Origin: Halomonas sp. M4R1S46
GTDB taxonomy: Bacteria; Pseudomonadota; Gammaproteobacteria; Pseudomonadales; Halomonadaceae
Assembly: GCF_025725685.1 (NCBI RefSeq)
Contig: NZ_CP107008.1
Location: 3,534,001 to 3,598,000, forward strand
Length of the DNA: 64,000 bases
Reading direction: 5' to 3'
This document shows positions 34,815-45,119 of the stretch, one piece after another. The stretch's first letter is position 1. Each line of letters opens with the position of its first letter. Made by a program: the position numbers and the translations under genes. The notes under the pieces are model-generated. The model had not been told where the DNA came from and did no database searches. It worked only from the letters and a program-made list of their open reading frames with translations.

Positions 34815-37526
34815 ATGCCGCTGATCCAGGAAAAACTTGCGACTCCGCCATTGCCCATTTCGCTGGTGGCCCGGCCGCGCCTCAACGATCACTTCGTCCT
34901 CGACGAGCGCGTCCGGGTGCTGCTGGTCAAGGCACCACCGGGCTACGGCAAGAGCACCCTGGTCGCCGAGCGGCTTCCCGCCCTGGAGCAGACGGCAAGC
35001 TGGCTGCGGCTGGATGCCCGCGATAACGACCCGACCCGCTTCGCCCGCTACTTCGCCGCGGCCCTCGACCGGCTGTGCCGGGAGCACCTGGCGGTCTCGC
35101 TGCCGGCAACGGATGACGATGTCTCCTTCGGCGACCGCATCGACGACTGGCTGGCCAGCCTGCCCGCCGAGGCCGCGCCCTGCCGGCTGGTGCTCGACGA
35201 CTTCGATCACCTCCGGCACCCGGCTATCCTCGAGGGGCTCGCCCACTGGCTGCGCCATCAGCCGCGCTGGCTGACCCTGACGCTGGTGTCGCGCACCCGG
35301 CCGCCCCTGGGACTCCCCGGCCTGCGGCTGCGCGGTGAGCTGGAGGAGATCGGCGTGGAGCAGCTGGCCTTCGACGCCGAGGAGGCGCAGACCCTGTGCG
35401 CCGAGCAGCTCAGCTTCCCGCCCACCCGGGTCAGTCTGGAACGCGCCCTGCGTCGTACCGAGGGTTGGCCGATGGCGCTGGCCTGGCTGATCGAGCGCAC
35501 CACCACCCGGGCCGGTTTCGATGCGCTGCTCGAACGGCTATCCGGGGCGCATCCGGACTTCGTGGCCTGGTTCGACGACCTGCTGAACACCAGCGTCGAC
35601 GCCCCCGACCAGGAACTGTTGCTGCAGCTCGGCGTGTTGGAGCGATTCTCGCCGCCGCTGGTGGCACGACTGCTGGACGGCGACCGGGTCACACAGCGCC
35701 TGGAGGCCCTGGAGCAGACCGGCCTGTTCCTGCATCGCCCCGACCCCCACGACCAGTGGTGCCGCTTCCATGCCCTGTTCGCACAGTACCTGCGGCACCG
35801 CCGCCACGAGTTGAGCCTGGACACCCAGCGCCAGCTGCATCGCCGCGCCAGCGAGGCCTGGCTGGCGCTGGGCGCCCCCGACCTGGCGCTGGCCCAGGCC
35901 ATCGAGGCCGACGACCCCGACGCCCTGGCGACCCTGATCGAGGATCAGGGCCCCTATCTGCTGGCCCACGGCCACTTCGCGCTGCTCGCCCGGGCCCTGG
36001 CGACGCTCGGCGAGCCGCGTGTCGGCGCCTCGCCGCGCCTCACGCTGATCCACGGCTGGGTGTCCCACGCCCAGTACCTGTTCGACCGTACCGCCCAGGC
36101 CATCGGCTGGATCGAGGCCCAGCTCGACGAACCCGCCTGGCAGGAACTCGCCGCCGAGTTCGCCACCCTGCGCGCGCAACTGGCGATCAACCGGGGCGAT
36201 GCCGAGCGCGCCGCCCCGCTGGCCGAGCAGGCTCTCACCTTGCCGGCGCGCTACCTGGCCGCCACCCCGGTCTCGGCCGGCGCCATTCTCTGTGAGTCAC
36301 GCTTCGTCCAGGGCCATCTCGAGGAATCGCTGACCCGCATCCAGGCGGTGGAACAGGAGGCCAAGCACATCGGCGATGACCAGCTGATGCTGTGGGCGCT
36401 GTGCCATCATTCGGAGACCCTGGTCGCCCAGGGTCGGCTGCAGGCCGCCTTCGACATCCAGGAGCGCGCCTTCGCGCATATCGAGCACTGCGGCCTCGAC
36501 CGCCTGCCGGTCGCCGAGTTCCTCTACCGCATCCGCAGCCAGCTGCTGTGGGAATGGCACCGCCTGGACGAGGCCGAGCAGGCGGCCCTGGCGGGCATCG
36601 CCGTGCTCGACAATCAGGGCGAGCACTGGACCCTGCAGTGCCATGTCGGCCTGGCCAAGGTCGCCCTGGCCCGCGGCGACCAGGCGCAATGCGCCGACCA
36701 TATCCGCCGCCTGCGCAAGATACTGGCCGAGGGCGACTACCATATCGACTGGCGGGCCAACGCCCACGCCGCCCTGCTGGCCTGGTGGCAGGCCAACGAC
36801 GACCTCGATGCCGTGGCCCGCTGGCTGCGGGAGGCACCGCCCGCCGAACCCGACACCGCCAGCAATCACTTCGCCCAGGCCAACGTACGCAACCACGCCC
36901 GCGCGCGGATGCTACTCGACCGGCCGGACGAGGCCCGGCCCCTGCTGGAGGCCCTGGAGGCGCAAGCCGAGCGCTTCGGCCTGGTCACCGACGCCAACCG
37001 CAACCGCCTGTGCCAGGCGGCGCTGGAGTGGCAGTGCGGCCACGAGGAGGCGGCACTGGATCACCTGACGGTGGCCCTGGAGCTGGCCTCGCGCACGGGG
37101 CTCATCGGCAGCTTCCTGCGCCTGGGCAAGCCGCTGGTCGAGATGCTCGGGGCCCTGCTCGAGGGCGGTGAGCTCGATGAGCTGTCCCGCGCGCGCGCCG
37201 AGCGGCTGATCGAACTGGCCGGCCGCCAGCGCGACTTCGGCCGCGCCGTGCGCCTGATGCTCGACGAGGCGGTGATCGCCGACATCGTCGCTCGCCCCGA
37301 CGTCCCCGAACTGATCCGCACCTCGCCGTTGACCCGTCGCGAGTGGCAGATCCTGGGGCTGATCCACGCCGGCTTGTCCAACGAGCAGATCGCCGAGCAG
37401 CTCTCGGTGGCCCCCACCACCATCAAGACCCACATCCGCAGCCTCTACCAGAAGCAGAACATCCGCCGCCGCGAGGAGGCCATCGCCCTGGCCGGCGACC
37501 TGCTGGCCCGCATCCAGGGAGAGTAG
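34815..37526 (+). CDS. malT: Maltose regulon activator MalT
   Basis: A 903-residue STAND-class activator; E. coli MalT has 901. It has the N-terminal ATPase with Walker A PPGYGKSTLV (41-50) and Walker B LVLDDFDH. A TPR-like helical superhelix binds maltotriose in the homologue. A C-terminal LuxR helix-turn-helix follows (LTRREWQILGLIHAGLSNEQ, residues about 837 onward). It should activate the flanking maltose genes through the MalT boxes at 37.55 and 62.85 kb. The 250 bases upstream hold only a weak hairpin. Confidence 0.95.
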   Translation: MPLIQEKLATPPLPISLVARPRLNDHFVLDERVRVLLVKAPPGYGKSTLVAERLPALEQTASWLRLDARDNDPTRFARYFAAALDRLCREHLAVSLPATDDDVSFGDRIDDWLASLPAEAAPCRLVLDDFDHLRHPAILEGLAHWLRHQPRWLTLTLVSRTRPPLGLPGLRLRGELEEIGVEQLAFDAEEAQTLCAEQLSFPPTRVSLERALRRTEGWPMALAWLIERTTTRAGFDALLERLSGAHPDFVAWFDDLLNTSVDAPDQELLLQLGVLERFSPPLVARLLDGDRVTQRLEALEQTGLFLHRPDPHDQWCRFHALFAQYLRHRRHELSLDTQRQLHRRASEAWLALGAPDLALAQAIEADDPDALATLIEDQGPYLLAHGHFALLARALATLGEPRVGASPRLTLIHGWVSHAQYLFDRTAQAIGWIEAQLDEPAWQELAAEFATLRAQLAINRGDAERAAPLAEQALTLPARYLAATPVSAGAILCESRFVQGHLEESLTRIQAVEQEAKHIGDDQLMLWALCHHSETLVAQGRLQAAFDIQERAFAHIEHCGLDRLPVAEFLYRIRSQLLWEWHRLDEAEQAALAGIAVLDNQGEHWTLQCHVGLAKVALARGDQAQCADHIRRLRKILAEGDYHIDWRANAHAALLAWWQANDDLDAVARWLREAPPAEPDTASNHFAQANVRNHARARMLLDRPDEARPLLEALEAQAERFGLVTDANRNRLCQAALEWQCGHEEAALDHLTVALELASRTGLIGSFLRLGKPLVEMLGALLEGGELDELSRARAERLIELAGRQRDFGRAVRLMLDEAVIADIVARPDVPELIRTSPLTRREWQILGLIHAGLSNEQIAEQLSVAPTTIKTHIRSLYQKQNIRRREEAIALAGDLLARIQGE

Positions 37527-37544
37527 CCACCAGCTCCCTCGTCC

Positions 37545-37587
37545 CCTCCTCCCCCCGCCTACGCCTGCCTCATCCCCGACGGGAGGA
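37545..37587. promoter_or_regulatory. MalT boxes upstream of the alpha-glucosidase
   Basis: On the minus strand, GGGGAGGAGG (37545-37554) and GGGGATGAGG (37568-37577) both match the E. coli MalT-box consensus GGGGA(K)GAGG exactly, 23 bases apart. A forward core GGAGGA follows at 37582-37587. The cluster lies about 120-160 bases before the alpha-glucosidase start and directly after malT. Confidence 0.7.
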
Positions 37588-37704
37588 TCTCTCTGGTCGG
37601 CACTCCCGGCACCATGGCGCGACACCCCGTCCCGTGCGGCTGGCGCCCCGCGGAACGGCGCGCCAGCGAGCCCGACATCGAGACCGACGACGAGGACAAG
37701 GCTC

Positions 37705-39377
37705 ATGACCACAGACACTTCCCAATACCTCGGCCGCCAGGGCGCCGACTGGTGGCGCGGCGCGGTGATCTACCAGATCTATCCGCGCAGCTTCCTGGAT
37801 GCCAATGGCGACGGCATCGGCGACCTGCAGGGTGTGATCGACAAGCTCGACTACATCGCCTCGCTCAATGTCGACGCCATCTGGCTGTCGCCCTTCTTCA
37901 CCTCGCCGATGAAGGACTTCGGCTACGACGTCAGCGACTACCGCGGCGTCGACCCGATGTTCGGCACCCTGGCCGACTTCGACCGCCTGGTGGAGGCCGC
38001 CCATGCCCGCGGCCTCAAGGTCACCATCGACCAGGTGCTCTCGCATACCTCGGACCAGCACCCCTGGTTCCAGGAAAGCCGGGCGAGCCGCGACAACCCC
38101 AAGGCCGACTGGTACGTGTGGGCCGATCCCAAGCCCGACGGCGCCCCGCCCACCAACTGGCAGGCGATCTTCGGCGGCTCCGCCTGGCAATGGGACACCC
38201 GCCGCTGCCAGTACTACCTGCACAACTTCCTGGTCGAGCAGCCGGACCTCAACTTCCGCCATCCCGCGGTGGTCCAGGCCATCCTCGGCGAGGTGCGCTT
38301 CTGGCTGGAGCGTGGCGTCGACGGCTTCCGCCTCGATGCGGTCAACTTCTGCACCCATGGCGAGCTGAAGGACAATCCGCCGCGCGAGGAGATCGCCGAG
38401 GGCTTTATCGGCGTACGCCCGGACAACCCCTACGGTTACCAGCACCATATCCACGACAAGACCCAGCCGGAGAACCTGGTCTTCCTCGAGCGGCTACGCG
38501 CCCTGCTCGACGAATACCCCGGCACCACCAGCGTCGGCGAGGTCGGCGATGATGACTCCCTGGGGGTGATGGCCGAGTACACCCGGGGCGGTGAGCGCCT
38601 GCACATGGCCTACTCCTTCGACCTGCTCGGTGAGCGCCATGACCCCGAGTACCTGCGCGGCATCCTCACCGAGATGGAGTCGCGCATCGAGGATGGCTGG
38701 CCGTGCTGGGCGCTGGGCAACCACGACGTGACCCGCCTGGCCTCTCGCTGGCAGGCCGAGGACAATGCCGCGGCACTGCGGCTTTATATGGCCTTCCTGC
38801 TGACCCAGCGCGGCAGCATCTGCCTCTACCAGGGCGAGGAACTGGGCCAGACCGAGGCCACGCTCGCCTTCGAGCAGTTGGTCGACCCCGCCGGCATCAC
38901 CTTCTGGCCGGCCTACCAGGGCCGCGACGGCTGCCGCACCCCGATGCCGTGGAAGGCCGATGCGCTCCACGGCGGCTTCTCCCGGGCCACGCCCTGGCTG
39001 CCGGTGCCCGATGACCACCTGGGCCTGGCCGTGGACCAGCAGGACCGGGATCCGGACTCGCTGCTCAACGCCTATCGGGCCTTCCTGGCCTTCCGCCGCA
39101 CCCAGCCGGCCCTGGTCAAGGGCGAGATCCGCTACCACCCGGTGCGCGACGGGGTGCTGTGCCTCGAGCGTCGCCATCCGTCCAGCGACCCCGGCCAGCG
39201 GCTGCTGGTGGCGCTGAACTTCGCCGACGCTCCCCGCGAGCTGCCGGCCCCAGGCGCCGCGCGCGCCCTCGATGACGCGCCGGCGCTGGTCAACGGCCAT
39301 TGGCGGGACGGCACTCTCACCCTGCCGGCCTACGGCATCGCCATCGCCCGCTGCCCCACCGATTCGGAGGAAGCCTC

Positions 39378-39390
<13 letters not shown>
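37705..39390 (+). CDS. GH13 alpha-glucosidase
   Basis: A 561-residue cytoplasmic enzyme of the oligo-1,6-glucosidase/HaG type; the Halomonas sp. H11 enzyme has 538. The GH13 regions are present: DQVLSHTS (region I), GFRLDAVNF with the nucleophile Asp, GEVGDDDSLG with the acid/base Glu, and ALGNHDVTRLASRW with the third Asp. It hydrolyses or transfers glucose from maltose and related alpha-glucosides taken up by the Mal transporter. There is no signal peptide. It overlaps malK by 13 bases and lies behind MalT boxes. Confidence 0.95.
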
Positions 39391-40493
<1,103 letters not shown>

Positions 40494-40516
40494 ACGACAG
40501 GCTTCCCTGTCCGCCC

Positions 40517-40544
40517 CGCCCCGGTGCGCCTTGCGCCCGGGGCG
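40517..40544 (+). terminator. Hairpin after malK
   Basis: An eight-base GC stem (CGCCCCGG with CCGGGGCG) around a 12-base loop, 24 bases after the malK stop. It is followed by a T-poor GTCGTCGTT tract. Confidence 0.45.
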
Positions 40545-40692
40545 TCGTCGTTGCTGGGCGGGGACGACGTCATGCGCTTCCCCGCCCTGCGCAACCTGCC
40601 CTTGGTAGATGCCGGCAAAACTGCGCGACTACCTGGGGGAGGTGTCGCGTCTGAGCGGCGTGGCGCTGTACGACGATCGAGCCATATGAGGT

Positions 40693-41670
40693 TCAACCCT
40701 CCGAGGCCGTCGCCTCGTCGAGGCGAATGATGGTGTGGGCGTTGGTGGCGCTGGTGGCCAGGGTGTCGATCACCCCGGTGCGCAGCGCCCCGAGGATGCC
40801 CACCGCCTTGGTGTTCTCGCTGGCGATGGCGATGACATCGGGAATACGCGCCAGGTCACCGATGGTCAGGCCGACGACGCGCCCCTGCATGGGGGTAGTC
40901 GACGGCTGGCCATGAATATCGATGAAGTCATAGCCCATCATGTCGCCCACGGTACCGGACAAGCGGGCCTCGGCGATCTCCTGGGGCGAAAACCACCCCA
41001 TGCGCACCATGTTGCTGTCCTCGCTGACGTCGCCGACGCCGATCAGCGCGACGTCGGCGCGCCGGGCCCGGTCCAGGGTCTGGCGTACGGTGGGATTGTC
41101 GTAGAGGGCGTCACGCAACTCGGCGTTCTGCACCAGGGCGGGGGCATAGAGGGTCTCGCTGTCGCCGCCGTATTTCAGCGCCAGTCGCCGGCAGATGTGA
41201 TCCGGGTTCATGTACTCGCCGGCCCGCAGCGAGCCGCCGATGGCACAGACGAAGGAGCAGTGGCGCTCGCCGTGATCGAAGGCGTTGTCGGCCACCGCTC
41301 CGACGTTGCGCCCCATGCCCACCGCCACGATGCTGCCGTCCTCCAGGCGGCGTGACAGATGGTCGGCGACCAGGCTGGCCACCGAGGCACGCTGGACATC
41401 GACATCGCCGTTGTCCAGGGCGATCAGCGCCCGCTTGAGGCCGAAGCGGCGCTTGAGTTCCTGCTCGATCTCGGCGCTCACGGCGGGATGCTGGCGCACG
41501 CGCACATCGACGACGCCCTCCGCCTGCGCGCGCTTGAGCAGGCGGCCGACCCGCACCCGCGAGATACCCAGGCGATTGGCGATGACCTCCTGCGTCTCAC
41601 CCTCCACATAGTAGAGGGTGGCGATCTCGGTCATCAGATCGATGTCGGCGTTGTCCTGGCGATCGTTCAT
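40693..41670 (-). CDS. SorC-family (sugar-binding) transcriptional regulator
   Basis: A 325-residue regulator with an N-terminal helix-turn-helix (ETQEVIANRLGISRVRVGRL) and a C-terminal SorC/DeoR-like sugar-phosphate-binding domain (SIVAVGMGRNVGAVAD, ALIGVGDVSEDSNM). It lies last in an apparent rpiB, polyol permease, regulator series. It probably governs that series and perhaps the divergent tal-tkt genes in response to a sugar phosphate. It is distinct from the EryD-type regulator at 56 kb. Confidence 0.88.
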   Translation of the reverse strand: MNDRQDNADIDLMTEIATLYYVEGETQEVIANRLGISRVRVGRLLKRAQAEGVVDVRVRQHPAVSAEIEQELKRRFGLKRALIALDNGDVDVQRASVASLVADHLSRRLEDGSIVAVGMGRNVGAVADNAFDHGERHCSFVCAIGGSLRAGEYMNPDHICRRLALKYGGDSETLYAPALVQNAELRDALYDNPTVRQTLDRARRADVALIGVGDVSEDSNMVRMGWFSPQEIAEARLSGTVGDMMGYDFIDIHGQPSTTPMQGRVVGLTIGDLARIPDVIAIASENTKAVGILGALRTGVIDTLATSATNAHTIIRLDEATASEG

Positions 41671-41825
41671 CCCGCGCGTCCCTGGTGGTCGAATATCGTG
41701 GTGGAGGGCGGCATACGATAGCATATCGACCACCGCCTGCCCCGAGCCCCGCCGCGCATGACGGCGGGCCACGGCGTGGCGCAGGGGACCCACCATGCCG
41801 ACGCTGCGCCACACCGATGACGGCA

Positions 41826-43127
41826 TCAGGCCACTGCCGCCTCACCGTCCTGCGACACGCGCAGCCAGGACAGCATCACGAAAGCCGCACCGTAGAGTGC
41901 CACGAAGACCCATACCACGCCCGCATTGCCGCCCCAGGGCTGCACCAGGGCCACCACGGCGGCGCCGAGAAAGGCGGCCCCGCCGGCGGCGGTGGTGTAC
42001 ATGGCCATGGCCGCACCCTTGTGCTCGGGCACCAGCGCCGGCATGATCGCGCCCATGGGCACGAACCCGGCCAGCAGGATGCCGAAGATCGTGCCCGCCG
42101 CCACCGACAGGTAGTAGCCCCACTCGGAGCCCGCCGGCACCAGGTGCGGCACGTACCACCACGCCAGCAGCCCCAGCGCCGAGCCGATCACGCCGAACCA
42201 GCGTACCGTGCGCTGCCAGCCCCACTTGTCGCCCAGCGCACCGAAGGCGGCATTGAACAGGATGTTCCCGGCGTAGACGATCACCGTCATCATCAGCCAG
42301 CGCGACTGCCCCCAGCCGAGCTCATCGGCGATGACCGCCGGCATGATGATGAACATGCCGAATACCGGCGCGGTATTGATCAGCCGCACCAGGAAGCCCA
42401 TGAGCACACGCGGATTGCGCGCGGTCAGGCTCAGGCCGCTGGCCATCACCTGACCCGCGCTCTCGTGCGCCGGCGCCAGGCGGCGACGCCCGGTGGGCTC
42501 ACGCACCCCCAGCCATACCAGCAGGAAGCCCAGGGTCACCAGTACCATCGAGGCCCACAAGGTGCTGCGCTCGCCGAGGAAGCCATCGCCGAAGGCGGGG
42601 ATCGAGAAGTAGGCGAACAGGGTGCCCAGCGTCGGCAGGCCGCCGGTGAACATCACGTAGAACCAGCCCACCGCGGCACCATTGCGCTGGCGCGGCACGA
42701 TGGCGTTGACCCACACCAGGAAGCCGAAGGCGAACAGCGGGAAGCCGAACCCGCGGAAGAAGTAGGCGATGAACACCATCGCCAGCGACTCGACGTTGAG
42801 CGCGACCAGGAACAGCAGCTCGAAGGCGATCCACACCAAAAAGCCCAACAACATCACGCGCCGGGGGCCGAACAGGTCCGACAGCGTCCCGGAGAGATAG
42901 GAGGCGATGATCACCGCCACGCCGTACATGGTGATGATGGTGGGCACCAGGCCGGCCCCCGTGGCGCCGAGCCCCTGCTGCATGTGCGGCGCGATGAAGT
43001 TCGACTCCACGCCGTTGCCGGTCATGAACATCAGAACGCCCAGGAACCCCCAGCGCAGGACATGCGGGATGCCGATCCGGTCGAAGACGGACTCCCGCGC
43101 GACATACTCGATGGCCGTGCTACTCAT
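41826..43127 (-). CDS. MFS polyol permease, RbtT/DalT/CsbX type
   Basis: A 433-residue transporter with twelve membrane segments. MTGNGVESNFIAPHMQQGLG in TM1 and SDLFGPRRVMLLGFLVW after TM2, with FFRGFGFPLFAFGFLVWVNA, match the ribitol/D-arabinitol permease group (RbtT, DalT, CsbX). These are proton symporters for polyols. The start MSSTAIEYV follows GAGGAAAACAAC. It lies between rpiB and a SorC regulator on the same strand. This provides a second polyol entry route besides the ABC transporter at 48-52 kb. Confidence 0.85.
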   Translation of the reverse strand: MSSTAIEYVARESVFDRIGIPHVLRWGFLGVLMFMTGNGVESNFIAPHMQQGLGATGAGLVPTIITMYGVAVIIASYLSGTLSDLFGPRRVMLLGFLVWIAFELLFLVALNVESLAMVFIAYFFRGFGFPLFAFGFLVWVNAIVPRQRNGAAVGWFYVMFTGGLPTLGTLFAYFSIPAFGDGFLGERSTLWASMVLVTLGFLLVWLGVREPTGRRRLAPAHESAGQVMASGLSLTARNPRVLMGFLVRLINTAPVFGMFIIMPAVIADELGWGQSRWLMMTVIVYAGNILFNAAFGALGDKWGWQRTVRWFGVIGSALGLLAWWYVPHLVPAGSEWGYYLSVAAGTIFGILLAGFVPMGAIMPALVPEHKGAAMAMYTTAAGGAAFLGAAVVALVQPWGGNAGVVWVFVALYGAAFVMLSWLRVSQDGEAAVA

Positions 43128-43330
43128 GTTGTTTTCCTCGCGGCCAGGCATGCCCTCGGGTCGTGGCGACGGCGTCGTAGCGCGGGACATGCCGGGTCTT
43201 TGGCTCTTGTTGGCTGGATCATGGGCGCCGGGATGGTGGCTGGCGGCTCCTGTTGCTCACTGCGCCCATCACGCTTTTGTCATATCGACCCGGGGGGAGG
43301 CAATTGGACGGTCGTGGCCCCCTCCCAAAG

Positions 43331-43801
43331 TCACAGACGGGGGCGGCTCTCGTACTCGCGGATGCGTGCCAGCTTGGCGGTCGAGGGGCCACCGGGGAAG
43401 TCGTTGGCCAGGAAGGCCTCGACAATGCTCTTGGCCAGTTCCGGCCCCACCACGCGCGCGCCCAGGGTGACGATCTGGGCATCGTTGCTGGTTCTGGCCT
43501 TGGCGGCGGAATAGGTGTCGTGAGCCTGGGCGGCGCGAATGCCCGGCACCTTGTTGGCGGCGATCGCCACGCCGATGCCGGTGCCGCACACCAGGATGCC
43601 GCGGTCGAAGCGCCCCTCGCTGATCGCCTGGGCCACCGTGACCGCCACATCGGGATACAGGATCGGTTCGGCATTGTAGGTGCCGAAGTCTTCCACGGCA
43701 TATCCCAGCGATCCCAGATGCTCGATCAGCACCTCCTTGAGCTGGAAGGCGGCCTCATCACCACCGATGGCGATCCGCAGGGGGGTGTCGTTGCTGGACA
43801 T
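43331..43801 (-). CDS. rpiB: RpiB-family isomerase, probable erythrose-4-phosphate isomerase (EryI-like)
   Basis: A 156-residue RpiB/LacAB-type aldose-ketose isomerase with the active-site loop LVCGTGIGVAIAANKVPGIR and the conserved HDTYSAAKARTSNDA. In Brucella the homologue EryI converts D-erythrulose 4-phosphate to D-erythrose 4-phosphate, the last step of erythritol breakdown. The nearby eryA/eryB and second tpiA make that role more likely than ribose 5-phosphate isomerisation, but both are possible. It is divergent from tal-tkt. Confidence 0.85.
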   Translation of the reverse strand: MSSNDTPLRIAIGGDEAAFQLKEVLIEHLGSLGYAVEDFGTYNAEPILYPDVAVTVAQAISEGRFDRGILVCGTGIGVAIAANKVPGIRAAQAHDTYSAAKARTSNDAQIVTLGARVVGPELAKSIVEAFLANDFPGGPSTAKLARIREYESRPRL

Positions 43802-43867
43802 GGCGGTTACCTCTCTATGGATGAGAAATCATGACCCGGCCACTTGCCTCGCCGACCAGGACCTGGG

Positions 43868-43991
43868 AATCAAAATAACACCAACCAAACATTTGTAAAG
43901 GAAGAGATCATACGAACAGGGTCACCGCCAGGCATCGCCACACACGAGAGAAATCAAAACTAATCGCTTTAAATCAAAAATATATAGATTA
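43868..43991. promoter_or_regulatory. AT-rich control region with repeated AATCAAAA
   Basis: The 342-base gap between rpiB and tal is markedly AT-rich and has no gene. AATCAAAA occurs at 43868, 43952 and 43972; the last two copies sit within AAATCAAAA, 20 bases (two helical turns) apart. TAATC at 43961 is mirrored by GATTA at 43987. These are plausible sites for a SorC-type regulator controlling both divergent units; no binding has been shown. Confidence 0.4.
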
Positions 43992-44053
43992 ACACCGAAG
44001 GCCACGCCCTCCATTCATGCGACCAATGTCGTATGAGATAACGCCATGCAAGC

Positions 44054-44082
44054 TTGACACACCCCCTGAACGGGCCAATCAT
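44054..44082 (+). promoter_or_regulatory. Probable sigma-70 promoter for tal-tkt
   Basis: A perfect -35 TTGACA (44054-44059) is followed, after 17 bases, by AATCAT (44077-44082, four of six matches to TATAAT). The predicted start of transcription is about 50 bases before the tal ATG. Confidence 0.45.
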
Positions 44083-44143
44083 TTGAACACATTTAGATCA
44101 AATAAAACCACAGCATCGTACGACAACGCCTCAGGAGGTACCC

Positions 44144-45103
44144 ATGTCGACTCGACTCGACGCGCTCAAGCAGCTCTCCCTGGTGGTCGCCGACACCGGC
44201 GACCTGACCGCCATCCGGCGTTACCGGCCCCAGGACGCCACTACCAATCCCTCGCTGATCCTCAAGGCCTTCGAACTTCCCGACTACCAGCCGCTGATCG
44301 ACGAGGAGCTGGCGGCGCTCCAGGCCGGGGGCGGAGACCGCGAGGCCCTGGCCGAACACGCCGTGGACCGCCTCGCCGTGGCCATGGGCAGCGAGATCGC
44401 CCAGGTGGTGCCCGGCCGAGTCTCCACCGAAGTGGCCGCCAAGCTGTCCTTCGACGAGGCCGCCAGCATCCGCAAGGCCCACGAGCTGATCGAGCTGTAT
44501 GAGCGGCGCGGCGTGTCGCGGGATCGCGTGCTGATCAAGCTGGCCTCCACCTGGGAGGGCATCCGCGCCGCCGAGGTGCTGGAGAAGGAGGGCATCAACT
44601 GCAACCTGACCCTGCTGTTCAGCGAGGCCCAGGCCCAGGCCTGCTTCGATGCCGGTGTCTTTCTTGTCTCGCCCTTCGTCGGCCGGGTCACCGACTGGTA
44701 CAAGCAGGCGACCGGCCAGGACTTCACCCCCGAGACCGACCCCGGCGTGAAGTTCGTGCGGAGCGTCTGCCAGCGGGTCAGCCAGGGCGGCTTCGACACC
44801 GTGGTGATGGGGGCCAGCTTCCGCAACACCGGCCAGGTGCTGGCGCTGGCCGGCTGCCCCCGGCTGACCATCTCGCCGGCGCTGCTCGAGGAGCTGTCTG
44901 CCAGCGAGGGGGAAGTGGCGCGCGGGGTCGAGATACAAGACGGCCGTGGCCAGCGCCCGGCGCCGCTCGGCGAGCCTGCGTTCCGCTGGGGCCACAACCA
45001 GGACGCCATGGCCAACGACAAGCTGGCCGAGGGCATCCGCCGCTTCGCCGAGGATCAGGCACATCTCGAGCGCCTGATCGCCGAGCGTCTCGCCGCCCAC
45101 TGA
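44144..45103 (+). CDS. tal: Transaldolase
   Basis: A 319-residue transaldolase of the TalA/B type. DATTNPSLILKA near the N-terminus, the Schiff-base Lys in RVLIKLASTWEG, and INCNLTLLFSEAQAQACFDA and FVGRVTDWYKQ are all family signatures. It moves a dihydroxyacetone unit between sedoheptulose 7-phosphate and glyceraldehyde 3-phosphate, giving erythrose 4-phosphate and fructose 6-phosphate. A CAGGAGGT site precedes the ATG. It is followed 16 bases later by transketolase. In this island it handles the erythrose 4-phosphate pool. Confidence 0.95.
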   Translation: MSTRLDALKQLSLVVADTGDLTAIRRYRPQDATTNPSLILKAFELPDYQPLIDEELAALQAGGGDREALAEHAVDRLAVAMGSEIAQVVPGRVSTEVAAKLSFDEAASIRKAHELIELYERRGVSRDRVLIKLASTWEGIRAAEVLEKEGINCNLTLLFSEAQAQACFDAGVFLVSPFVGRVTDWYKQATGQDFTPETDPGVKFVRSVCQRVSQGGFDTVVMGASFRNTGQVLALAGCPRLTISPALLEELSASEGEVARGVEIQDGRGQRPAPLGEPAFRWGHNQDAMANDKLAEGIRRFAEDQAHLERLIAERLAAH

Positions 45104-45119
45104 CCACAGGAATGCCGTC

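Noticed and set aside
40609..40689. 26-codon open frame (MPAKLRDYLGEV...) between malK and the SorC gene
   Set aside because: No ribosome-binding site and no recognised family. It may be debris from the island junction but cannot be supported as a gene.
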